A DNA stretch of 16,773 bases from Bacteroidia bacterium (lineage in GTDB: Bacteria; Bacteroidota; Bacteroidia; Flavobacteriales; Flavobacteriaceae), in assembly GCA_030431085.1 (NCBI GenBank), contig JAUIJW010000024.1, positions 1-16,773 of the forward strand, given 5' to 3'. The first letter of the stretch is position 1; each line of letters starts with the position of its first letter. The position numbers were made by a program, and so were the translations under genes. Positions 7,131 to 14,547 of this stretch are shown in pieces. A model generated the notes under the pieces. The model was not told the origin of the DNA and did no database searches. It saw only the letters and a list, made by a program, of their open reading frames with translations.

Positions 7131-8252
7131 ATGATAGAAATTCAAGAAATTACTTCTAAAAAAGAGCTTAAAGCTTTTGTTCGTTTTCCATTTTCTCTAT
7201 ACAAAAATAATCTATATTGGGTACCTCCTATTATTAATGATGAAGTTAACTCACTAGACAAAACTAAAAACCCAGTTTTTGATAATGCTGAAGCTTGGTT
7301 TTTTATAGCCAAAAAAAATGGTGAAATTGTTGGTAGAATTGCGGCTATTGTTAACTGGATAGAAATAAATCGGCAAAAAATTAAAAAAATGCGTTTTGGT
7401 TGGTTCGATGTTATTGATGATGTTGAAGTAACCAAAGCCTTGTTAGAAAAAGTCAACGACATAGGTAGAAAACACCTACTAGAATTTATTGAAGGACCTG
7501 TAGGATTTTCAAATCTAGATAAGGTTGGCATTTTAACTCAGGGCTTTGATCATATTGGCACCATGATTACCTGGTATAATCATCCTTACTACAAAACTCA
7601 TTTTGAGGAGCTTGGTTTTCAGGTTGAAAAAAAATTTTTAGAACTTTATTTTTTAACCGAAAATGTGGACATCGAAAATTACAGTAGAATGGCTCAAATA
7701 ATTGCCAAACGCTATGAATTAAGAACTTTAAAATTTAAAAAAACATCAGACGTTTTGCCATGGGTAGATGAAATGTTTGAGCTTTTTAACACGTCATATG
7801 CGCGTTTACCTTCATTTGTACCAATTACGCAAAAACAAATTGATTATTTCAAAAAGAAATACATTAGTTTAATCAATCCAGATTTCATTAAATTTATTGT
7901 AGATAAAAATGATAAACTCATTAGTTTTTCTATTACTATGCCTTCATTTTCTAAGGCCCTACAAAAGGCTAATGGCAAACTTTTCCCCTTTGGTCTTTAT
8001 CATCTCCTTAAAGCCAGAAAAAAATGCGATACGGCAATTTTCTATTTAATTGGGGTGTTACCAGAATACCAAAAAAAAGGGGTAACCGCTATTATCTTTA
8101 ATGAATTCTTTAAGACTTATAAAAAATATGGTGTAAAAAAAGCCATTTCCACTCCAGAATTAGAAGAAAACAAAGACATTCAATTGATTTGGAAAAACTT
8201 TAATCCGGTGTACCATAAAAAAAGATGTACCTTTAAGAAGAACATTAGCTAA
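7131..8252 (+). CDS. GNAT-fold acyltransferase family protein (373 aa)
   Basis: This matches a Bacteroidota family of about 370-380 residues variously annotated as GNAT N-acetyltransferase or, probably wrongly, 'GTP cyclohydrolase'. The protein seems to hold two GNAT-like halves. The first (about 1-170) has FFIAKKNGEIVGRIAAI (57-73), a beta-strand pair with the charged turn seen in GNAT domains, and the family segment EGPVGFSNLDKVG (121-133). The second half (about 195-370) contains LIGVLPEYQKKGVTA (306-320), which fits the acyl-CoA pyrophosphate-binding motif A (Q-x-x-G-x-A). Only the second half keeps a recognisable acyl-CoA site. There is no signal peptide, so it is cytoplasmic. The acceptor is unknown; placement with membrane and lipid genes does not identify it. 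It ends 6 bases before rsmE. Confidence 0.82.
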   Translation: MIEIQEITSKKELKAFVRFPFSLYKNNLYWVPPIINDEVNSLDKTKNPVFDNAEAWFFIAKKNGEIVGRIAAIVNWIEINRQKIKKMRFGWFDVIDDVEVTKALLEKVNDIGRKHLLEFIEGPVGFSNLDKVGILTQGFDHIGTMITWYNHPYYKTHFEELGFQVEKKFLELYFLTENVDIENYSRMAQIIAKRYELRTLKFKKTSDVLPWVDEMFELFNTSYARLPSFVPITQKQIDYFKKKYISLINPDFIKFIVDKNDKLISFSITMPSFSKALQKANGKLFPFGLYHLLKARKKCDTAIFYLIGVLPEYQKKGVTAIIFNEFFKTYKKYGVKKAISTPELEENKDIQLIWKNFNPVYHKKRCTFKKNIS

Positions 8253-8258
8253 TTATTC

Positions 8259-8966
8259 ATGCAGCTATTTTATCAAGAAAATCTATCGGCATCAGATCAA
8301 ACATTTACTTTTAATAAAGAAGAAAGTAAACATATTATTAAAGTGCTCCGTAAAAAAGAAGGAGATGTTTTAAAAATTACTAATGGTCAAGGGTATTTAT
8401 TTACGGCCGAAATCACTCTAGGTAACGATAAGAAATGTGCCATTACCATTATAAAATCTGAACACTTTTCTAAAAAAAGAAATTACCATTTGCATATAGC
8501 AATAGCACCCACCAAGATGAATGATCGATTAGAGTGGTTTCTTGAAAAAGCCACAGAAATAGGTGTTGATGAAATTACACCAATTCTCTGTGATAACTCT
8601 GAACGAAAAATCATAAAAAAAGAACGGTTTGAAAAAGTAATTGTTTCTGCCATGAAGCAATCACTACAACTATACCTACCAAAATTAAATGATCTCACTA
8701 CCTATAATCATCTAATAAAAACTACTACGGCACAAACTAAATTTATTGCCCATTGCGAAGACAGTGAGAAAAACTTACTGAAAGAGCAGAATCTAAAATC
8801 TTCAAATTATTTGGTTTTGATTGGGCCTGAGGGCGATTTTTCTACCCCAGAAATTAACAGTGCCTTGCAACATCAATTTATTCCTCTATCTTTGGGTGAA
8901 AACAGATTACGTACAGAAACTGCTGGCATTGTAATTTGTAATACATTAGCAGTATTAAAGCAATAG
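8259..8966 (+). CDS. rsmE: 16S rRNA (uracil(1498)-N(3))-methyltransferase RsmE
   Basis: 235 residues, the normal length for RsmE. The N-terminal PUA-like RNA-binding part (about 1-70) contains EESKHIIKVLRKKEGD (21-36). The SPOUT methyltransferase domain has EWFLEKATEIGV (92-103), AMKQSLQLYLP (131-141), the SAM-knot loop IGPEGDFSTPE (188-198) and SLGENRLRTETA (211-222), the last two being hallmark motifs. It methylates N3 of U1498 in helix 44 of 16S rRNA on the assembled 30S subunit, using SAM; family members act as dimers. All motifs appear intact. It is cotranscribed with the GNAT gene before it (6-base gap) and the DUF4159 gene after it (13-base gap). This is a housekeeping gene with no sign of transfer or damage. 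Confidence 0.97.
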   Translation: MQLFYQENLSASDQTFTFNKEESKHIIKVLRKKEGDVLKITNGQGYLFTAEITLGNDKKCAITIIKSEHFSKKRNYHLHIAIAPTKMNDRLEWFLEKATEIGVDEITPILCDNSERKIIKKERFEKVIVSAMKQSLQLYLPKLNDLTTYNHLIKTTTAQTKFIAHCEDSEKNLLKEQNLKSSNYLVLIGPEGDFSTPEINSALQHQFIPLSLGENRLRTETAGIVICNTLAVLKQ

Positions 8967-8979
8967 AGACAATATAAAC

Positions 8980-9627
8980 ATGATAGTTTACCAAAGGTAT
9001 TTTATTCTTCTATTTTTATTTGCAGTCTTCAACCTAAAGGCCCAACAAGTAGCAGTATTAAAATATAGCGGTGGTGGCGATTGGTATGCTAATCCTACCG
9101 CAGTGCCAAACCTTATTAAGTTTTGCAATGAAAACATCAACACTAAAATTAATTTAAAACCTAAAACAGTCTTACCCGATAGTCAGGATATTTTTTTATA
9201 CCCAATTGTTTTTATGACTGGTCACGGCCATGTGGAATTTTCTGACAATGATGTTGAAAATTTAAAAAATTACCTCAAAGGGGGTGGTTTTTTACATATT
9301 TCTGATAATTATGGTTTAGATCAATATATCCGTAAGGAGATGAAAAAGGTCTTTCCAAATTCGAATTTTGTTGAAGTTCCATACACGCACAACATTTATC
9401 ATCAAACTTTTGATTTTAATACACTCCCAAAAATTCATGAACATAATAACAACCCTCCTAAAGGCTATGCAATTTTTGTTAATGACAAAATGGTTTGTTT
9501 TTATGATTACGAAAGCGATTTAAGTGACGGATGGGAAAATGCAGAAATACACCACAACCCTTTAAAAACAAGATTAAAGGCATTACAAATGGGAGCAAAC
9601 ATTGTAGAATATGCCTTTAAACAATGA
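8980..9627 (+). CDS. Exported DUF4159 domain protein
   Basis: 215 residues. The N-terminal signal peptide is about 1-21 (IVYQRYFILLFLFAVFNLKA then QQ). The mature part begins QQVAVLKYSGGGDWYANP and matches DUF4159, a family common in Bacteroidota. Recognisable pieces are FMTGHGHVEFS (78-88), a GGGFLHISDNYGLD stretch (101-114) and an acidic DYESDLSDGWEN loop near the end. The alternating strands, the GHG turn and GGGFLHISD give it the look of a class I glutamine-amidotransferase-like or Rossmann-type fold, but I see no catalytic triad that would justify an enzyme name. Export to the periplasm is well supported; the function is unknown. It lies 13 bases after rsmE and 3 bases before the symporter gene, so it is within the operon. 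Confidence 0.88.
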   Translation: MIVYQRYFILLFLFAVFNLKAQQVAVLKYSGGGDWYANPTAVPNLIKFCNENINTKINLKPKTVLPDSQDIFLYPIVFMTGHGHVEFSDNDVENLKNYLKGGGFLHISDNYGLDQYIRKEMKKVFPNSNFVEVPYTHNIYHQTFDFNTLPKIHEHNNNPPKGYAIFVNDKMVCFYDYESDLSDGWENAEIHHNPLKTRLKALQMGANIVEYAFKQ

Positions 9628-9630
9628 TAA

Positions 9631-10548
9631 ATGATGGGTGAACAATTAGATAGTCTTCAAATCAATTTTAATGCAGATAACTTATGGGTTGTTAATCTCA
9701 CCCTTTGCCTAGTCATGTTTGGGGTGGCATTAGATATTAAAATTACAGACTTTACTAATTTATTAAAATCTCCTAAGCCAGTAATTGTAGGTATTATTTC
9801 CCAATTTATTTTAATTCCTTTAATTACTCTGGTATTGATTTACCTCATCAACCCCTTACCAAGCATTGCGCTTGGCATGATGATGGTCGCCGCTTGCCCT
9901 GGAGGTAACATTTCGAATTTCATGACCAAATTGGCAGGAGGCAACGCCGCACTTTCTGTAAGTCTAACCGCATTTGCTTCAATCGCTGCTCTGGTAATGA
10001 CTCCTTTAAACTTTGCCATTTGGGGCAATTTATACCAACCTACTGCTACCATTTTAAAACAAGTAGAAGTATCGCCATTAGAAGTTGCCAAATTTGTATT
10101 GTTAATTTTAGGAATACCTTTAATCATCGGTATGATTATTAAACACTATAAATCTAAGCTAGCTTCTAAAATGGCTAGAATCTTAAAACCTGTTTCAATC
10201 TTTATATTTCTTGCCTTTATTGTTGGTGCTTTTAGTAATAATTTAGACATATTTCTTAATTATGTACATTATGTGTTTTTCTTAGTAATTCTGCATAATG
10301 CCCTACTTTTTCTTACTGGTTTTTTATTTGCAAAAGTCAACAAACTTAATCATCAAGATCAAAAAACCCTTAGCATAGAAACCGGCATACAGAATTCTGG
10401 TTTAGGGCTCTTACTAGTATTTTCATTTTTTGATGGATTAGGTGGCATGGCATTACTTGTTGCCTTCTGGGCTATTTGGGATATTGTTTCTGGCTTATTG
10501 GTTGCTTTTTTTTGGTCTAAAAAAATTCCAAAGTCACTTAAAGCATGA
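9631..10548 (+). CDS. Bile acid:sodium symporter (BASS) family transporter
   Basis: 305 residues with about nine to ten hydrophobic helices spread along the whole chain and no soluble domain. Two family signatures are clear: AACPGGNISNFMTKLAGG (87-104), the discontinuous helix around the sodium and substrate site, and ETGIQNSGLG (250-259), the second crossover helix whose Glu, Gln and Asn help form the sodium sites. BASS carriers sit in the inner membrane and import organic anions driven by sodium. In bacteria the substrates include organic acids and vitamin precursors, so 'bile acid' is only the family label. The actual substrate cannot be told. The gene begins at tandem ATG codons 3 bases after the DUF4159 stop and overlaps the acyltransferase start by 4 bases (ATGA), indicating translational coupling. 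Confidence 0.93.
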   Translation: MMGEQLDSLQINFNADNLWVVNLTLCLVMFGVALDIKITDFTNLLKSPKPVIVGIISQFILIPLITLVLIYLINPLPSIALGMMMVAACPGGNISNFMTKLAGGNAALSVSLTAFASIAALVMTPLNFAIWGNLYQPTATILKQVEVSPLEVAKFVLLILGIPLIIGMIIKHYKSKLASKMARILKPVSIFIFLAFIVGAFSNNLDIFLNYVHYVFFLVILHNALLFLTGFLFAKVNKLNHQDQKTLSIETGIQNSGLGLLLVFSFFDGLGGMALLVAFWAIWDIVSGLLVAFFWSKKIPKSLKA

Positions 10549-11573
10549 AAAAGATTTGGTATAGTTTTGTTCAATTATATATGAAAATTGGACTTCAATT
10601 CTTCTATAATAAAATTATTGTGGAAGGAAAGAGTAATATTCCAAAAGACAAACCTATTCTATTTGTTGCCAATCATCCCAATGCTCTCGTCGATCCTTTA
10701 TTAATCGGTACTACAAGTCCTAGAGAATTATATTTTTTAACCCGGTCTGGTGTTTTCAAAAATAAATTAATCAAAAAAATATTGGCCTCTGTAAATATGC
10801 TTCCAATATACCGCATGCGAGATGGTATAAATACTGTGGGGCAAAATGAAGCTATTTTTAAAAAATGCTATCAAGTGTTTAAATTTCGTAAAACTGTACT
10901 CATCTTTGCAGAGGGCAGCCATTCGCTAGTTAGGCGTATTCGTCCTCTAAGCAAAGGATTTACGAGAATTGCATTTGGGGCTTTAGAAGAGAATCCTCAT
11001 TTAGATTTAGTCATTGTTCCAATAGGTATCAATTACAGTAAACCTACCAATTATGCCAGTAAAGTTAGAATTCTGTTCGGACATACCATTGAGGTTAAAA
11101 AGTATATAAACACCGATAAAAATAAAGCGACGATCGCCTTAAAAAAAGAGGTGCAACAGGCATTGCAAAATCTTGCTACCCATATAGAAAACAGCACACA
11201 TTATCACCAAATTGTAAATCAATTCGATGACGAAGATTTTCTTTACCCAGAAAAAGTCAATTCACTGTTAGCCAATAATTCTGCGGCATCTATTGGTAAA
11301 AAAACATATAAACGCCAAAACGGTGACCTCGTTAATTTTCTTTTTAAATGTAATAGCTTTTTAACGCTTATTTTTTGGCAATATCTTTCGAAAAAGATTA
11401 AAGAAAAAGAATTTATCGCAACATTTAAATTGGCACTTGGCATCACCATTACTCCTTTAAGCTATGCTATTCAAAGCTTAATATTGGGGCTTATTTTTAA
11501 CAAATACTATGCATTAACTTACTTAATATTAAGTATTGTATTAGCATATGTCAATGTTAAAAAAAAGTATTAA
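10545..11573 (+). CDS. PlsC-like glycerolipid acyltransferase with C-terminal membrane segments
   Basis: 342 residues. The acyltransferase domain (about 25-190) contains the catalytic block VANHPNALVDPLLIG (41-55) and the substrate-binding block FAEGSHSLVRRIRPLSKG (121-138), followed by VIVPIGINYSKP (156-167). The His-to-Asp spacing is H-x5-D (H44, D50), not the H-x4-D of classical PlsC. The FAEGSHS block also resembles the FPEGGSH block that I recall from yeast Gpt2/Sct1-type glycerol-phosphate acyltransferases. Two to three hydrophobic segments near the end (about 268-282, 295-318, 321-337) anchor it in the inner membrane. A role in acylating a glycerolipid or lyso-lipid is likely; acyl donor and acceptor are unknown. 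The gene ends in a TAA that shares TTAA with the stop of the convergent GH3 gene. Confidence 0.88.
   Translation: MKKIWYSFVQLYMKIGLQFFYNKIIVEGKSNIPKDKPILFVANHPNALVDPLLIGTTSPRELYFLTRSGVFKNKLIKKILASVNMLPIYRMRDGINTVGQNEAIFKKCYQVFKFRKTVLIFAEGSHSLVRRIRPLSKGFTRIAFGALEENPHLDLVIVPIGINYSKPTNYASKVRILFGHTIEVKKYINTDKNKATIALKKEVQQALQNLATHIENSTHYHQIVNQFDDEDFLYPEKVNSLLANNSAASIGKKTYKRQNGDLVNFLFKCNSFLTLIFWQYLSKKIKEKEFIATFKLALGITITPLSYAIQSLILGLIFNKYYALTYLILSIVLAYVNVKKKY
11520..11535. repeat. 16-base perfect palindrome near the 3' end of the acyltransferase gene
   Basis: TACTTAATATTAAGTA is perfectly self-complementary with no spacer, and lies 35 bases before the convergent gene ends. With only two G/C pairs and no loop it is a poor hairpin. 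It is coding for a hydrophobic membrane segment, and may be incidental or a protein-binding site. Confidence 0.5.
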
Positions 11574-14497
11574 TTGATAATGGCCTCTTGAATAAGTCCT
11601 TGCACCTTTGTTCTTATATTCTCTGCTCCCAATTTATTATTGGTTCTGCTAGGATAGACTCTATTTGATAGAAAGACATAGACAATCTCTGTATCTGGAT
11701 CTGCAAACGTGTAAGTACCTGTATAACCACTATGCCCAAAACTTTTAAATGATATACATCCGCAAGTAGCTTTTGATTTGTCGCTCAGCTGTGGCTTATC
11801 AAATGCTAATCCGCGTCTATTACCATCTGCCTCAAAATAACGGTAGTTAAATTTATCTATCGTTTCTGGCTTTAAATACGTTTTACCACCATAATATCCT
11901 CTCTGCAAGTACATTTGCATCATTTTAGCCACATCATTTGAGTTTGCAAACAATCCAGCGTTACCGCTTACGCCACCCATCATAGCCGCTCCCTCGTCAT
12001 GTACATAGCCATGCAATAATTGATGTCTAAAGAAATTATCCTTTTCTGTTGGAACAATTCTTGTAATAGGAAATTTATTAATGGGGTTATATGTGAGTGT
12101 GGTAGCGCCTAATGGTCCATAAAATTCATCATGATTAATAATATCCAAAGGCTTTTTGTACTGTTTTTCTATATAATCTTTAAATAGATAAAATGGTAAT
12201 CCGCTATAGCGATATTCTAGTTTTTTTCTTTGGGGCACATCGGCAATACGTTTAAAAATTGTATCGTAATAGTCTGTTCTTAAAAATAAATGATCTGCTA
12301 CTTGAATACTATAATCTTTAGAAAAATCATGACTAAAGTATTTAGCCATGGGTTCGTTGTGCTCACCTTCAACTAAAATTTTATAATAAGGAATATACGG
12401 TTTTAATTTACCATAATGAGAAAGTGCTTCTTTTACAGTTAAGGTATCTTTGTTACTTTGTTTTAACACTGGCATTAATTCACCCAAAGTAGAATTAATG
12501 TTAAATTTTTTCTCCTCCTCTGCTTTCATTATCATAGGCAAACCTCCTAATATTTTAGTTACAGAAGCTAAGTCGTATATACTTTCGTTATCTACTTTTT
12601 TCTCCTTATCATAGGTGTAATAACCAAAGCTTTTCCTGTAGATAACTTTACCATGTCTAGCGACCAGGACTTGTAATCCCGGAGCCATTTTTTTTTTTAT
12701 TACCTCATCAGCTACAGAATCTATTCTTGCTAATTTTTCACTACTCATATTAACCGCTTCTGGGATAGAATAGGATAAACGACCAATACTAGGTACTTGT
12801 AAACCAAATCCTAGTTTATACTCGTTTTGAACAGATACAGGCAATTTACCCTTAATATCTAGCGCTCCAAAAATCATTTGCGCAGAAACATCTTGAGCCA
12901 ATGCCGTATTTTGATAAGACACTAAAATGGCGTCTATATTGGTAAAGGTTTTAAGCTTTAATAAGGCATAAGGGCTTGCAAAAATATCTAAAACCACCTT
13001 TTTTGTTCTGGCAATCTCTTGTAGTTTAACTAAATCTTGATCTGGAATATTATAACTAGCATAAGCCCCTAAACTTGTATGAAAACTAATAATAACTGTT
13101 TCATATTTTTTTAATTTCTCTAGAACACTGCTTAGGTTTTTATCATAAATAACATCAACATTGGTATAATCTTTCAATCTCTTCAAAAAAGTGTGGTTAC
13201 TCTTTGTACCAAGTTTTACGTAAGCTATCTTATTCTTATCAAGGTTTTTAAGAGGTAGTAATTGGTTTTCATTTTTCACCAAAGTTATTGAATTTTCAAC
13301 CAATTTTCTGTTAAGCACTTGATATTTAGGTGCGTTAACATCTTCTTCAACATGATTTAAATCTACTGGCTTATAATCATGAAGTCCCACCCAATACTTG
13401 GCTTTTAATATTTTTTCAACAGAATAATCTAATCTTTCTTTGCTGATACGCTTGTCGTGAATGGCTTTTTTAATCTGAGCAATTCCAGCTGGAACACTTT
13501 CGGGAAATAATAAAAAGTCATTTCCAGCCATAAATGCATTTAAATCAATTTCTCCAGGTTTCACAAAATCAGAAGCGCCTTTCATATTAAGGGCGTCGGT
13601 AAAAATTAAACCTTTAAACTTCATTTTATCTTGCAAAAGCTCAGTCACAACTTTATAAGATACAGAGGTAGGTATCCCACTTTTAGGCTCTAAACTTGGA
13701 ACATTTAAGTGTGCTGTAATGACACTTGCCACCCCCTGCTTAAATAATTCTCTATACGGATATAACTCTATATCATTAATTCTTTTTGCCGATAAATCAA
13801 CAGTGGGTAAGGTTTTGTGAGAATCTTGTGATGTATCGCCATGCCCAGGAAAATGCTTGGCACAAGCAATCACACTTTCGCTTTGTAAACCTTTACTAAA
13901 GTTAAGGGCTTTCTTGGTAACGTTGTATTTATCTTCACCATAAGAACGGTTACCTATAACTGGATTTTTCGGGTTAGTATTGACATCAACAACAGGAGCA
14001 AAATCTACATGAATTCCAATTCTTTTCAGTTGCTCACCAACTTGTTGACCCATATCGTATAACAATTGATCATCTCGAATAGCTCCTAAAGCCATATTAT
14101 AAGGGTAACCAATGGTGTTTTTCAAACGCATATCCAATCCCCATTCTCCATCAATCGATATTAACAACGGTACTTTTGATATAGATTGATATCGATTAAT
14201 TAAAGCGGCATGGCCCTTAGCGGTGCCTTGCATAAATATCAATCCGCCTAATTCATATTTTTTAATAAGATTTTGAATATCATCAATATGTCTTTGATCT
14301 TTATTAGAGAACGCCGGCACCATAAATAACTGACCTATTTTTTGATCTAAGGTCATTTCGCTCATGATGCTATCTACCCATTGCTGTTGCGCAATACTAT
14401 CTTTAGCTTTTAAAGGATCTAATTGTGCATAATTAATGCTAAAACATAATAAGAAAAGTGAAAAAAGTATTTTTTTCATTTGAAAAAATTTAAACAT
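11570..14497 (-). CDS. Exported GH3 beta-N-acetylglucosaminidase fused to a serine beta-lactamase-like domain
   Basis: 975 residues from the first ATG. A start at the seventh codon (14477-14479) is more likely, since it puts MKKILFSLFLLCFSINYA directly at the front as a classic signal peptide (cleavage before Gln25). The GH3 N-terminal domain (about 40-370) has the NagZ-type motif KHFPGHGDTSQDSH (214-227), holding the Asp225/His227 acid-base pair, and the nucleophile Asp301 in FTDALNMKG. A GH3 C-terminal-like region covers about 395-560. The PF00144 beta-lactamase/esterase domain (about 590-970) has SVTK (645-648), YSG (764-766, where Asn or Asp is usual at the third place) and HSG (922-924). 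It probably acts on muropeptides or GlcNAc glycans in the periplasm. The same fusion occurs widely in Bacteroidota. It is monocistronic by position. Confidence 0.94.
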   Translation of the reverse strand: MFKFFQMKKILFSLFLLCFSINYAQLDPLKAKDSIAQQQWVDSIMSEMTLDQKIGQLFMVPAFSNKDQRHIDDIQNLIKKYELGGLIFMQGTAKGHAALINRYQSISKVPLLISIDGEWGLDMRLKNTIGYPYNMALGAIRDDQLLYDMGQQVGEQLKRIGIHVDFAPVVDVNTNPKNPVIGNRSYGEDKYNVTKKALNFSKGLQSESVIACAKHFPGHGDTSQDSHKTLPTVDLSAKRINDIELYPYRELFKQGVASVITAHLNVPSLEPKSGIPTSVSYKVVTELLQDKMKFKGLIFTDALNMKGASDFVKPGEIDLNAFMAGNDFLLFPESVPAGIAQIKKAIHDKRISKERLDYSVEKILKAKYWVGLHDYKPVDLNHVEEDVNAPKYQVLNRKLVENSITLVKNENQLLPLKNLDKNKIAYVKLGTKSNHTFLKRLKDYTNVDVIYDKNLSSVLEKLKKYETVIISFHTSLGAYASYNIPDQDLVKLQEIARTKKVVLDIFASPYALLKLKTFTNIDAILVSYQNTALAQDVSAQMIFGALDIKGKLPVSVQNEYKLGFGLQVPSIGRLSYSIPEAVNMSSEKLARIDSVADEVIKKKMAPGLQVLVARHGKVIYRKSFGYYTYDKEKKVDNESIYDLASVTKILGGLPMIMKAEEEKKFNINSTLGELMPVLKQSNKDTLTVKEALSHYGKLKPYIPYYKILVEGEHNEPMAKYFSHDFSKDYSIQVADHLFLRTDYYDTIFKRIADVPQRKKLEYRYSGLPFYLFKDYIEKQYKKPLDIINHDEFYGPLGATTLTYNPINKFPITRIVPTEKDNFFRHQLLHGYVHDEGAAMMGGVSGNAGLFANSNDVAKMMQMYLQRGYYGGKTYLKPETIDKFNYRYFEADGNRRGLAFDKPQLSDKSKATCGCISFKSFGHSGYTGTYTFADPDTEIVYVFLSNRVYPSRTNNKLGAENIRTKVQGLIQEAIIN
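12688..12698 (-). other. A11 homopolymer tract at the GH3/serine-hydrolase junction
   Basis: On the coding strand this is eleven consecutive A residues spanning codons 600-604 (Ile-Lys-Lys-Lys-Met); the last A is the first base of the ATG for Met604. It lies in the segment leading into the beta-lactamase-like domain. Runs of this length are candidate sites for transcriptional slippage or replication-length variation. It is the longest homopolymer I noticed in the window. Confidence 0.7.
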
Positions 14498-14532
14498 TAA
14501 ACCGTGAGGATAGTTTGATTCTAAATATTTCT

Positions 14533-14540
14533 CAAATATA
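14533..14540 (-). promoter_or_regulatory. Candidate -7 box for the GH3/serine-hydrolase gene
   Basis: On the minus strand this reads TATATTTG, an exact TAnnTTTG match in the 50-base gap between the 161-residue-protein gene and the GH3 gene. It would start transcription around 14526, leaving about 30 bases to the first ATG or about 47 to the better one. I see no TTTG at the matching -33 position, which would fall inside the upstream gene. Confidence 0.45.
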
Positions 14541-14547
14541 AAATAAC

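Noticed and set aside
7142..7531. Minus-strand 129-codon open frame inside the GNAT gene
   Set aside because: Fully inside a well-supported gene on the other strand; the translation shows no recognisable domain.
9840..10127. Minus-strand open frame inside the BASS transporter gene
   Set aside because: Shadow of conserved transporter codons; the plus-strand frame carries both family signature motifs.
11570..11600. Intrinsic terminator at the convergent junction
   Set aside because: The T8 run on the minus strand follows only a weak ATTA/TAAT stem; too weak to call.
14495..14497. First ATG as the true start of the GH3 fusion
   Set aside because: It would place six extra residues (MFKFFQ) before a textbook signal peptide beginning MKKILF; the second ATG at 14477-14479 is preferred. 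The longer form is kept in the coordinates because it cannot be excluded.
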